The notes below the pieces were generated by a model. That model saw only the letters and a program-made list of their open reading frames with translations. It did no database searches and had not been told where the DNA came from. A stretch of 64,000 nucleotides of DNA from NCBI RefSeq assembly GCF_023150065.1, contig NZ_JAKLLN010000021.1, forward strand, positions 1 through 64,000. Direction: 5' to 3'. This document shows positions 15,221-24,178 of this stretch, piece by piece. The stretch is from Zoogloea sp. Its GTDB lineage: Bacteria; Pseudomonadota; Gammaproteobacteria; Burkholderiales; Rhodocyclaceae. The translations under genes were made by a program, and so were the position numbers. Positions within the stretch are counted from its first letter, which is position 1, and the number at the start of each line of letters is the position of its first letter.

Positions 15221-17751
15221 CGACGGCCCCGGGCAGGCGCCTCCTCGTTCCAGCCGACCGCGCGCCCTCGCGGGAGCGGCTGCTGCCCACCGCGCCCTTC
15301 TTCCTGCGCGACCTTGCCCAGGTGCCCACCGAGGCGCCGCCGCGCCTGCTGTCCTTCGAGAGCGACAGCTTCATGGACGACTTTCTGGCGGTGGCCGCCG
15401 GCAAGCGCCCCACCCTGCCCCGGCTGCTGCCCTGGCGCGACTGGTCCGAGCCCCCGGCCGGGCTGGTGGACGCCCACGGCCAGGCCCGCTATGCCACGGC
15501 CAGCCTGGCCCGGCGCGTGCCCGCCAGCATCGATATCGAAGCCAGCAGTGGCCCGGCCATGGACGCCGACGGCATCCCCCACGGCCTCGTCGCCGCCGAC
15601 AAGGCCACCACGCCGCCGTGGCTGCGCAAGCTCTATCTGCCCCTGCACGAACGCTTCAACCTCATCAGCTTCGACGTGGTCTGCGCCGCCGCCGGCTGGC
15701 CGCGGGTGGCCCGCAAACGCGTCAAGGGCAGCGGCGCGGTGATCCGCCGCCTCATCCCCGGCACGGCCAGCAGCCCGGAACGCTGGGAAGACTGGATCGC
15801 CGTGGATGAACGGCACGGCGCCTGGCTGCCCCTGCTGCCCACCGACCTGCGCACCGGCGCCCCCGCTGCGGCTCCCGTGGACCCGGCACGCCTGCCCGCC
15901 CCCAGCGCCGCCCTGGAGCTTCGCCTGCGCAGCCTGCTGAGCCTGGGCGCCGCCGATCCGCTGCCGCCCCTGGGCCTCCTCAGCGCGCCCCTCTCGCTGC
16001 TGCCGCCGGATGCCGGCCCGGCTGCCGAACACTGCACCCTCTACGGCTACCTGCCGGTGTTCAGCGCCGCCCGGGAAGTCCCCACCCAGTTGCAGGCCGG
16101 CGACACCCCGGCCGCCATCGCCACGGCCCTCAGCCAGCGCACCCTGGCCCGCCTCGACACCCTGTTCCAGGGCGCCACCGACCTGCGCAACGCCGCCCTG
16201 CCGCACCTGCGCAGCCTGCTCGACGCCACCGTGTTGCCGGCGCGGCCCTCGGCCGCCGCCGCAGCCACCGCCAACACCTTTATCGGCAGCCTGGGTGCCG
16301 CCGCCCCACCCGGGCTGGGCCAGGTGGGCAACACCCTCGCCCGAAGCATCGACCTGGCCCTGCTAGAAGCCCTGGCCCGCCTGTGGCAGACCGTCACCGC
16401 CCCCGCCACCGACGACGCCGACATCGCCGGCAACGTACGCAATGCCGATGCCCTGTGGGCCGCCAGCAACGCCGCAAGTGCCGCTACCGCCGCCGGCCTC
16501 TTCAACACCCTGCCCGACGCCGACCCCAACACCCCCGTCAACGAAACCGTGGTCTGGCTCACCGGCGGCGCCAACAGCGGCGCCTGGGACACCCTGCTGC
16601 GCCTGCGCCTGCACCAGCTCATGGACGCCTGGCTCGCCGGCACGGCCCTGCCGCCGCCCGCCCAGGGCAATGCCAGCCTGGTGGGCAGCGGCCACCTGGC
16701 CGTGGTGGTGGTGATGGCCCTGCTGCGCCTGCGCGGCTGCCGCCTCACCCTGGCCGCACGCCTCAACCAGGCCCTCTACAACGATCCCCTGGCTGCCGAC
16801 CTCAAGGCCGTCGCCGCAGACGGCAAGCGCCAGCTGGGCCTGGCCGCCCTGGCCGAGCTGGCCGAAACCCTGCTCGCCCAGGAAGCCGCCCGGGGCGACA
16901 TCCAGGCCACCCCGCCGTGGCCGCCGGTGACCCTGCCGGCCCAGTGGGTCCTCGATGCCCACGCCCACGGCGAGGCCATCGCCAAGATCTACACTCGCTT
17001 CGACGACGGCCTGGCCGCCGCCGGCAATGCCGCCGTGGATCAGCTCGCGGCGCGCATCGAGGCCATCGAGACCGAACTCGACACCGCCGTGGCCGGCCTG
17101 CGCCCCGGGCTGTCCATCGGCGCGGCCCAGCTCGGCCTCAACGAGCAGCCCCCCTGCGGCCTGCTGGTGCTGCCCGGCATCCGCGTGGCCGGCACCGTGC
17201 TGGCCGGCTTCCGCACCGCCGCCGCGGCCCGCTACACCGCCGAACCCGAACGCCTGGCCCTGCCCGAGGCCCGCAGCGGCGACGCCCTGCCGCGCCTGCG
17301 CTTCGACGCCGAGCACCTCTACGCTGCCTGGGCCTGGGTGCGCGTTGCCGGCCACAGCCCCTGCGAGCCCGAGCGCATCCTGTGGACCCGCCGCAGCGAG
17401 CCTTTCTCCATCGCCGACCCCACCGACCTCCTCGGCGCCCGCCCGGCCAGCATCCAGATGCCCGACATCCCCAAGCTGCTGCGCGACATCCCGCGCATCG
17501 CCCGGGCCCGGGCCAAGCCCTTCGCCGGCATGGCGGCGCCCCCCGGTTCGGGGGTCATCACCGGCGCCGAGATGGCCGACACGCGCCGGGATTTCGGCAT
17601 CGGCATGATCTGCAACTTCGGCATCCCGGTGCTGACCATCTGCGCGCTGATCCTCTTCAAGATCATCTTCACCGTGCTGATCACGCTGCCCTCGTTCAGC
17701 TGGATGCTGTTCCTGAAGTTCTGCCTGCCATTTCCGAAGAGGGGACCATGA
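15214..17751 (+). CDS. Large eCIS protein with hydrophobic C-terminal hairpin, function unknown
   Basis: 845 residues, start overlapping the spike stop by 7 bp. No enzyme motif found. The N-terminal third contains a compact block with W-L-R-K-L-Y-L-P-L-H-E-R-F-N (about 130-143) and C-A-A-A-G-W-P-R-V, which I believe is conserved in related eCIS loci but cannot verify. The middle is Ala/Leu-rich helical. Residues about 795-840 are strongly hydrophobic (I-C-A-L-I-L-F-K-I-I-F-T-V-L-I and W-M-L-F-L-K-F), enough for one or two membrane helices, and the chain ends in a short basic tail. Being between spike and gp25 it is probably a baseplate component; a membrane-anchoring role is speculative. Confidence 0.6.
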   Translation: MVTTAPGRRLLVPADRAPSRERLLPTAPFFLRDLAQVPTEAPPRLLSFESDSFMDDFLAVAAGKRPTLPRLLPWRDWSEPPAGLVDAHGQARYATASLARRVPASIDIEASSGPAMDADGIPHGLVAADKATTPPWLRKLYLPLHERFNLISFDVVCAAAGWPRVARKRVKGSGAVIRRLIPGTASSPERWEDWIAVDERHGAWLPLLPTDLRTGAPAAAPVDPARLPAPSAALELRLRSLLSLGAADPLPPLGLLSAPLSLLPPDAGPAAEHCTLYGYLPVFSAAREVPTQLQAGDTPAAIATALSQRTLARLDTLFQGATDLRNAALPHLRSLLDATVLPARPSAAAAATANTFIGSLGAAAPPGLGQVGNTLARSIDLALLEALARLWQTVTAPATDDADIAGNVRNADALWAASNAASAATAAGLFNTLPDADPNTPVNETVVWLTGGANSGAWDTLLRLRLHQLMDAWLAGTALPPPAQGNASLVGSGHLAVVVVMALLRLRGCRLTLAARLNQALYNDPLAADLKAVAADGKRQLGLAALAELAETLLAQEAARGDIQATPPWPPVTLPAQWVLDAHAHGEAIAKIYTRFDDGLAAAGNAAVDQLAARIEAIETELDTAVAGLRPGLSIGAAQLGLNEQPPCGLLVLPGIRVAGTVLAGFRTAAAARYTAEPERLALPEARSGDALPRLRFDAEHLYAAWAWVRVAGHSPCEPERILWTRRSEPFSIADPTDLLGARPASIQMPDIPKLLRDIPRIARARAKPFAGMAAPPGSGVITGAEMADTRRDFGIGMICNFGIPVLTICALILFKIIFTVLITLPSFSWMLFLKFCLPFPKRGP

Positions 17752-17816
17752 GCACCGCGCCGGGCCGCCCCCAGCAAGCTCGCACCGCAGTGCGTAGCAC
17801 GGAGGTACTCCAATGA
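17748..17816 (+). CDS. Possible 22-residue coupling ORF
   Basis: A 22-codon frame that begins in an ATGA overlap with the 845-residue gene and ends in an ATGA overlap with the gp25 gene. The peptide is basic and Gln/Arg-rich with no motif. It may simply pass ribosomes from one gene to the next; the gp25 gene also has its own GGAGG site inside this ORF. Existence as a peptide is uncertain. Confidence 0.3.
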   Translation: MSTAPGRPQQARTAVRSTEVLQ

Positions 17817-18202
17817 GCACAGACAAGCTCGGCCAGGGATTGCGCTTTCCGCTCGTCACCGGCGATGGCTTCGGCTGGGTCTCCGGTGCGGCGGCGGTGG
17901 AGCAGTCCATCCGCACCATCCTCCTCACCGAACCCGGCGAACGCATTGCCCGCCCCAACTTTGGCGTGGGCCTGCGGCGCTTCCTGTTTGCCCCCAACAG
18001 CCTCGAGCTGCGCACCCGCATCCGGGCCGCCGTTGCCGAGGCCCTGGCCCGGGACGAAGCCCGCATCCGCGTCGAATCCGTCGCCGTGAACACCGACCCG
18101 CGGGAAGCCACCGTGCTGCGCATCGCCATCCGCTACGAGATCCTCGGCGAACCCGGCGCGCAGAACCTGGTGTTCCCCTTCTACCTGAACGGGGGTGCCT
18201 GA
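17813..18202 (+). CDS. eCIS baseplate wedge protein, gp25/GPW family
   Basis: 129 residues, usual length for gp25-like proteins (Afp9). Diagnostic blocks: the G-L-R-F-P-L start, V-E-Q-S-I-R-T-I-L-L-T-E-P-G-E-R near residues 27-42, R-P-N-F-G-V-G-L-R-R-F, and the C-terminal I-R-Y-E-I strand. It links the baseplate wedge to the sheath start. GGAGG lies 7 bases before the ATG. Confidence 0.95.
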   Translation: MSTDKLGQGLRFPLVTGDGFGWVSGAAAVEQSIRTILLTEPGERIARPNFGVGLRRFLFAPNSLELRTRIRAAVAEALARDEARIRVESVAVNTDPREATVLRIAIRYEILGEPGAQNLVFPFYLNGGA

Positions 18203-18203
18203 C

Positions 18204-20510
18204 ATGGCCATCCAACCGCCCCGCCTCGACGACCGCGCCTTCGACGACCTGCGCGCCGAGCTGATCCGCCGCATCCCGACCCACGCCCCCGAATGGACCG
18301 ACCACAACGCCTCCGACCCGGGCATCGCCCTGGTCGAGCTGTTTGCCGCCCTGGGCGACAACGTCCTCTACCGCCTCAACCGGGTGCCCGAGGTGGCACG
18401 CCTGGAATTTTTGCGCCTGCTGGCCATCCCGCCACGCCCGGCGCGGGCCGCCCAGGCCATGGTGCGCCTGGAGGCCCGCCGGGGCATCGCCCCGGTGCCG
18501 GTGGATTTCACCCTCGGCAGCCCGACCCTGGAATTCACTGCCGGCGACCTGCACTTCCAGGCCCTCGACGAGATCACCGTGCTGCCCCTGGAGCTCAGCG
18601 CCTGGGTCAAGCAGCCCTACACCGGCCCGCTGCTCGCCGGCGGCATCGAGAACGTCAGCAGCCTGCTCATCGACCACCTTGAAGTGGCCAGCGCACCGCC
18701 CCTCGCCCAGTACCGCCCCGTGCCCCTGGACCCGCCCAAGGGTGGCCGCCTGCCCGCGCCCATCTCCACCGGCGCCAGCCTGGACGGCCGCATCTGGCTG
18801 TGCCTGGCGGCCCCCGAAACCGCCATGGCCGACGCCCTCAAGGCCAGCGGCAACGATGCCGCTGCCGCCCGCAAGGCCCTGCGCGCCCAGCTTGGCGGGC
18901 AGGTGATCAACCTGGGCGTGCGCAGTGACGACGCCCTGTGCGGCAGCACCGACCACCACCGCTGCCCGGATGCCGGCACCGACCCCGCCCGCTGGCCCCT
19001 GCGCTGGGAGATCTCCACTGGCGGCTTCACCGGCACCACCCGGCACGTGGACCTGGTGCGCTACCAGCGCCTCGCCGTCATTGCCGACAACACCGACAGC
19101 CTGGGCCGCCGGGGCACCGTCCGCCTGCGCCTGCCCGATGCCACCGGCAGCGCCGAGCCCTTCGGCGACTGGACCACCGCCAGCTTCGCCCTGGCCGACC
19201 CCGACCTGCTGGGCATCGGCGAGCTGCCCCCGCGCATCGACAACGCCAAGCTGGCCGAGCGGGTACTGGGCTGGATCCGCGTCAGCCGCACGGACGCCAC
19301 CCACCCGCCCATCCGCCTGCGCTGGATCGACGCCAACGTGGTGCGCGTCGAGCAGGCCATCACCACCGCCGCCGAGCTGCTGGGCTATGGCGACGGGCGC
19401 ACCGGCCAGCGCCATGCACTCTCGCGCACCCCGGTCATCCCCGGCAGCCAGCAGGTGCAGGTTTTCGGGCCCCTCGGCTGGGAGAACTGGCAGGTCGTGG
19501 ACACCCTGGCCCTGGCCGGCCCCGACGACCCCTTCTACACCCTCGACCCCGCCGACGGCAGTGTCACTTTCGGCGACGGCATCCATGGCCGCATCCCCCT
19601 GCCCGGCGAGGCCATCCGCTGCCTCACCTACAAGCACGGCGGCGGCGTGCGCGGCAACGTGGGCGCCGAGCGCATCAACAAGGTGTTCCGCGCAGCGCCG
19701 GCCTCCGCCCTGGCCCTGAAGGCCGCCAACCCCCTGCCGGCCGAGTTCGGCGCCGACGCCGAGACCCTGCCCGAAGCCAGCGCCCGCATCCCCGAGGTGC
19801 TGCGCCACAACGACCGGGCGGTGGCCCGCGACGACTTCGCCAACCTGGCCCTGGAAACGCCCGGCGTACAGGTGGGCCGCGCCCACGTGCTGCCCCGCCA
19901 CAAGCCCCACGAGCGGGTGGATGGCGTGCCCGGCGTGGTCACCCTGATCGTGCTGCCCGCCTACGACCCCCTGCAGCCCGACCAGCCCGGCCCCGACAAG
20001 GAGATGCTGCGCCGGGTGTGCGCCTGGCTGGAGCCCCGCCGCCTGGTGACCACCGAGCTCTACGTCACCCCGCCCCAGTACGTGCGCCTGTCCTGCTCGG
20101 TGGCCGTCGAACCCGACGCCGGCGCCGGCGAGGAGACCTTGCGCCGCCACATCGAACTGGCCCTGCGCCAGCACCTCGCCCCGCTGCCGCCCTACGGCCC
20201 CGACGGCCAGGGCTGGCCCTTCGGCCGCGACGTGCGCGACCGGGACATCGAAGCCGCCACCCTGCGGGTGCAGGGCGTGCGCCTGGTGAATGAAGTGCTG
20301 GTGGTGGGCGAGAAGATCAGCCGCAGCGGCGTGCGCAGCCCGGTGGAAGAGAGCGTCACCCTGCTGCCCTGGCAGCTGCCCGTGCTGCTGGAGGTGAAGG
20401 TCAGCATCGGCGCCAACGCCAGCGCCGAAGAACTCCCGCCCCTGGACAAGCCAGCCGACGCCACGCCGCCCTCCAGCATGCCGGTACCGGTGGGCAAGGA
20501 GGAATGCTGA
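18204..20510 (+). CDS. eCIS baseplate assembly protein, gpJ-like
   Basis: 768 residues from the ATG at 18204; a GTG three codons earlier is possible but the ATG fits the family start (M-A-I-Q-P-P-R-L-D-D-R). It matches the large putative baseplate assembly protein family of Afp11 type: E-W-T-D-H-N-A-S-D-P-G-I near residue 30, E-L-F-A-A-L, Y-R-L-N-R-V-P-E, later F-G-D-G-I-H-G-R and Y-K-H-G-G-G-V-R-G-N-V near 455-485, and a C-terminal baseplate-J domain. It builds the wedge ring around the spike. Confidence 0.93.
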   Translation: MAIQPPRLDDRAFDDLRAELIRRIPTHAPEWTDHNASDPGIALVELFAALGDNVLYRLNRVPEVARLEFLRLLAIPPRPARAAQAMVRLEARRGIAPVPVDFTLGSPTLEFTAGDLHFQALDEITVLPLELSAWVKQPYTGPLLAGGIENVSSLLIDHLEVASAPPLAQYRPVPLDPPKGGRLPAPISTGASLDGRIWLCLAAPETAMADALKASGNDAAAARKALRAQLGGQVINLGVRSDDALCGSTDHHRCPDAGTDPARWPLRWEISTGGFTGTTRHVDLVRYQRLAVIADNTDSLGRRGTVRLRLPDATGSAEPFGDWTTASFALADPDLLGIGELPPRIDNAKLAERVLGWIRVSRTDATHPPIRLRWIDANVVRVEQAITTAAELLGYGDGRTGQRHALSRTPVIPGSQQVQVFGPLGWENWQVVDTLALAGPDDPFYTLDPADGSVTFGDGIHGRIPLPGEAIRCLTYKHGGGVRGNVGAERINKVFRAAPASALALKAANPLPAEFGADAETLPEASARIPEVLRHNDRAVARDDFANLALETPGVQVGRAHVLPRHKPHERVDGVPGVVTLIVLPAYDPLQPDQPGPDKEMLRRVCAWLEPRRLVTTELYVTPPQYVRLSCSVAVEPDAGAGEETLRRHIELALRQHLAPLPPYGPDGQGWPFGRDVRDRDIEAATLRVQGVRLVNEVLVVGEKISRSGVRSPVEESVTLLPWQLPVLLEVKVSIGANASAEELPPLDKPADATPPSSMPVPVGKEEC

Positions 20511-22930
20511 TGAGCGGCCCGCGCTTCGCCCACCTCACCGGCCGCCCCATGTGGGAGCACTGCGACCACCTGGACACACGTATCGAGGGCAGCCCGCCCG
20601 CCGTGGTCCTGGCCACCGCAGCCGCCAGCGACGGCACCTCACCTGCCCCGGTACTCAGCCCCGCCGACTACGCCGCCTGGGAGGCCCGCCTCGGCAGCGC
20701 CGTGACCCTGCCTTGCGCGCCGGACCAGTGCACGGCGGCGCAGGTGCTGCTTGCGGCCCCCGCCAAGCCCCTCTGCGTGCTCACCCCCGAAGGTTGGCTG
20801 CCCCTGCCCACCCCGGCAGCGGCGCCCGCCGCGCCAACGCCCGGCCTGGAGTTTGCCCCCCTCACCCCCGCCCCGGCCCCCACCGCGCCCGACGCGATCG
20901 CCCTCGACCCGGCCGGCCGCTGCTGGCTGCTGGACCGGGCCGGACGCCGCCTGATCCTGCTGGCCCCCGATCTGCAGGTGCTCGCCGTCGAGCCCCTGCC
21001 GCCGGGCATCGACCCGGGCGGCTTTGCCTGCAGCGCCTTCGGCCTGGTGGTCGCCGACCGGACGGAACCGCGGCTGCTGGTGCAGCCCTGGGGCGGCGCC
21101 TGGCACGGCTACCAGGCCCCGGCCAGCGCCGGCCGGCGCATCGTATCCCTCACCGCCAACCCGGCCTGGCCCGAGGCCGTGGCACTGGTCGAAGGCGGCC
21201 CCGACCGCTGGCAGCTGTTCCGCGTCGGGCCGGGCGGCGCCGTGCTGCACACCCTGCCCATGGCCACGGCCCCGCTGCCGCTCATCCTCACCGCCGCCGA
21301 CCGGCTGCTGGTGGGCGAGCTTGCCCACCGCCCGGGCGACCCGCAGCCCACCCTGTTCCGCGAATACACCCTGCGCCCCGACGGCGTGGAGGCCGAGCGC
21401 GGCTTTGCCGTGCGCAGCTTCGACGGCCGCGCCCTGTGGCTGGAAGCAGACCCGCAACAGGGCTGCGACAGCCTGCGGGTGATGGCCAGCACCGCCGCCG
21501 GCGCCCGCTCCCTCTACCCCCGCGAGGCCGACCTGACCGGTAGCGGTGTGGTGGAAACCTGGGCGCTGGACTCGGGGATCTTCGGTTGCCAGTGGCACCG
21601 CCTGTTCATCGACCTGTGCCTGCCGGCCGACTGCAGCGTGCACATCGAAGCCCGCAGCGCCGACGACCTGCCGCCCTTCGAGATCCGCCACCGCGCCCGC
21701 CTCCCCGCCGACCGGGTGGGCGACACCCGCCCGGCGCCCATCGACGACCCGTGGCCGCCCCTTTGCCCAATCGTGGACGACACCGCCGAAGGCTGGGTGC
21801 CCCTGGGCGTGGCCGACCCGCGCCCGGCCCGGGCCGACGTGGCCTTTGCCGGCAGCGTCGGCGAACGCCCCTCGGAAGACCCGCTGGCCAGCGCCCGCCA
21901 GCCCGCCGCGGCCCTGCCGGCCGGCATGCGCACCCTCGAATACCTGCTCACCGCGCCCCCCGGCCGCTACCTGTGGCTGCGCCTGCGCCTTGCCGGCACC
22001 CGGCGCCAGGGGCCCAGCCTGTTCGCCCTGCGCGCCACCTTCCCGCGCCCGTCCCTGCTCGACTACCTGCCCGCTTACTGGCGCTCCGATCCCGCCGGCG
22101 CCGACGCCACCGAGCGTGCCCTGGCCCTCTTCGAAGGCTGGATGACCGAGATGGACCAGCGCATCGACGTGCTGCCCCAGCTCATCGACCCGCGCCTGGC
22201 CCCCGCCGAGGCCCTGCCCTGGCTGGGCAGCTTCCTGGCCCTGAGCTTCGACACCCGGGTGCGCGAGGGGGTGCGCCGCGAGCTGTTGCTGCACATGGCC
22301 GAGCTGTACCGGGCCCGCGGCACCGTGCCCGGCCTGGCGCGGCTGCTGTCCATCCTGGCCGAAGCCCCGGTGCAGATCATCGAGGGCTTCCGCCTGCGCC
22401 GCCCCACCGCCGCCTTCGTGGGCAGCGCCCTGCTCGGCCCGGCCCTGGAACTCGGCGGCAGCGAGAGCACCCTCGACGCCGCCGGCCTGGAAGACTGGGA
22501 GCAGGAACTCGCCGGCGCCCACGCCGCTCTGCTGCTGCGCCGCGCCGCCCAGGACAAGCCCTGCCCGGCCCGCGACCCGGACGACCCCCTGCCCGACGAC
22601 GCCCTGCTGGCCTTCTACCGCCGCCACGCCCACCGCTTCACGGTGATCGTGCCGCGGACGCACTGCAGCACCCTGGCCGCCGTGCTCGAGCTGGCCATCG
22701 AAACCACCAAGCCGGCCCACACCCTGCATCGCTTGTGCTGGCTGGACGCCGGCTTCCGCGTCGGCAGCGCCAGCCTGGTGGGCATCTCCCATCTGGGGCC
22801 GGTGGACCGGGCCGAGCCGGCCGTGCTCGGCAGCGCCGTGCTGTCCACCTTCAGCACCCTCCACCGTGGCCGTCGTGAAGACCGCTACCCGTATTTCAAA
22901 CCCATGAACCCATGGGAGGCATCGCCATGA
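20510..22930 (+). CDS. eCIS baseplate protein, gpI/Afp12-like, with N-terminal propeller-like domain
   Basis: 806 residues from the ATG at 20510; AAGGAGGA upstream is well spaced for it and too close for an ATG at 20504. Residues about 520-620 contain the phage-tail domain (D-Y-L-P-A-Y-W-R-S-D, then L-P-W-L-G-S-F-L-A and R-R-E-L-L-L-H-M-A-E-L-Y-R-A-R-G-T). The N-terminal 330 residues repeat short strands of the type I-A-L-D-P-A-G-R-C-W-L-L-D and look like an NHL or beta-propeller domain. The C-terminal part ends the baseplate set. Confidence 0.82.
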   Translation: MSGPRFAHLTGRPMWEHCDHLDTRIEGSPPAVVLATAAASDGTSPAPVLSPADYAAWEARLGSAVTLPCAPDQCTAAQVLLAAPAKPLCVLTPEGWLPLPTPAAAPAAPTPGLEFAPLTPAPAPTAPDAIALDPAGRCWLLDRAGRRLILLAPDLQVLAVEPLPPGIDPGGFACSAFGLVVADRTEPRLLVQPWGGAWHGYQAPASAGRRIVSLTANPAWPEAVALVEGGPDRWQLFRVGPGGAVLHTLPMATAPLPLILTAADRLLVGELAHRPGDPQPTLFREYTLRPDGVEAERGFAVRSFDGRALWLEADPQQGCDSLRVMASTAAGARSLYPREADLTGSGVVETWALDSGIFGCQWHRLFIDLCLPADCSVHIEARSADDLPPFEIRHRARLPADRVGDTRPAPIDDPWPPLCPIVDDTAEGWVPLGVADPRPARADVAFAGSVGERPSEDPLASARQPAAALPAGMRTLEYLLTAPPGRYLWLRLRLAGTRRQGPSLFALRATFPRPSLLDYLPAYWRSDPAGADATERALALFEGWMTEMDQRIDVLPQLIDPRLAPAEALPWLGSFLALSFDTRVREGVRRELLLHMAELYRARGTVPGLARLLSILAEAPVQIIEGFRLRRPTAAFVGSALLGPALELGGSESTLDAAGLEDWEQELAGAHAALLLRRAAQDKPCPARDPDDPLPDDALLAFYRRHAHRFTVIVPRTHCSTLAAVLELAIETTKPAHTLHRLCWLDAGFRVGSASLVGISHLGPVDRAEPAVLGSAVLSTFSTLHRGRREDRYPYFKPMNPWEASP

Positions 22931-24165
22931 GCACCCCCACCTCCGCCGAGATCTTCACTCCCCTCGACGATCCCGATCCGGCCACCCCGGGCGATCCCTT
23001 CACCCGCCTGCGCTACAGCTACGGCCAGCTCCTCGGGGCCGAAGACTTCAGCGCCGAGCAGCGCTACTTCCTGCTCCGCAGCCGCCTGCACAACGCCGCC
23101 CTGCACGGCTACGGCACGGTGTGGGGGCTCAAGGTGGGCAGCCAGGAAAACGAAACCGCCCTGACCCTCACCTGCGACAGCGGCCTCGCCATCGACCCCC
23201 TGGGCCGCGAGGTGTATGTGCCCCAAAAGGTCTGCCTGGACATCACCGGCCTGGCCGCCACGCGCTTCTGGGCCGATCTGACGGCACCACCGCCGGCCCC
23301 GGGCGCCGAGGCCGCAGCCGACAACCCGCAGCGCCGCGTCTACGTGGTGCTGCGCTACCGGGCCTGCCTGAGCGAGCCGGTACCGGCCATCACCCAGCCC
23401 TGCTCCGGGCAGGACGCCGGCCTGGCCCCGTCCCGGGTGCTGGATGGCTACCGCCTGTGCCTGGAGGCTGCGCCGCCCGACCTCACCGGCCTGCCGATCC
23501 GCGACATCACCACCCGGGCCAACCCGCCGGCCGACGCCCGCGCCCGCCTCCTCGAACACCTCCTCGACCCCGACACGCCGCCCCCCGCCCGCCTGTGGAG
23601 CGGCACCGACGACGCCCCGCTGCTCCTCGCCGTGCTCGACCTGGAACCGGTGGGCGAGCCCGCCGAGCGCGTCAAGCTGGTCGGCAGCATCGACAACAGC
23701 GTGCGCGCCCTGCTGCCGGCGGTGCAGGCGGTGGCCGACCTGGCCCTGGGCATCCACCTGGAAGCCGCCGGCACCGCAGCACGCTTCCAGGCCGGCAGCC
23801 TGCAGAGCCGGGCGGGCGAAGGGGCCGACGCGGCACGCAGCTTCATCGACTTCAGCACCACCCGCCCCGTGATGGTCGCCAGCCTGGCCACCGGCTCGGT
23901 CCGGGTACTGCGCTTCGACGAGGCCAACAAGCAGTGGCAGCCGGTAAGCGTTGCCAGCCAGACGCCCTCGGCGGCCGGCCTCGCGCTGGTCATCGACGAG
24001 GTGCTGCCCGTCGGGGCACCGATCCAGGTGTGCCTGCTGGGCACCGGCGCCGAGGCCATCCTTGACGAGGGCGGCCAGCCCCTGGCCGGCGCCGTGGGCG
24101 AAGTCGTGCCCCCGGGCGTCGGCCGCGACGCCTGCCTGTTCACCGTCCACCCCACCACCGCCTGA
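22927..24165 (+). CDS. eCIS-associated protein with AED/GxxWGL N-terminal domain (a)
   Basis: 412 residues from the ATG at 22927 (GGGAGG upstream, ATGA overlap). Residues 28-70 carry a pattern L-L-G-A-E-D-F...Q-R-Y-F...R-L-H-N...G-Y-G-T-V-W-G-L-K-V that also appears in the next gene, so the two are related at this point. I have seen this motif in phage-tail-like proteins of other bacteria but do not know its function. The rest is beta-rich without motif. Probably a structural part of the baseplate or fibre base. Confidence 0.6.
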   Translation: MSTPTSAEIFTPLDDPDPATPGDPFTRLRYSYGQLLGAEDFSAEQRYFLLRSRLHNAALHGYGTVWGLKVGSQENETALTLTCDSGLAIDPLGREVYVPQKVCLDITGLAATRFWADLTAPPPAPGAEAAADNPQRRVYVVLRYRACLSEPVPAITQPCSGQDAGLAPSRVLDGYRLCLEAAPPDLTGLPIRDITTRANPPADARARLLEHLLDPDTPPPARLWSGTDDAPLLLAVLDLEPVGEPAERVKLVGSIDNSVRALLPAVQAVADLALGIHLEAAGTAARFQAGSLQSRAGEGADAARSFIDFSTTRPVMVASLATGSVRVLRFDEANKQWQPVSVASQTPSAAGLALVIDEVLPVGAPIQVCLLGTGAEAILDEGGQPLAGAVGEVVPPGVGRDACLFTVHPTTA

Positions 24166-24178
24166 GCCGGAGGCCGAC

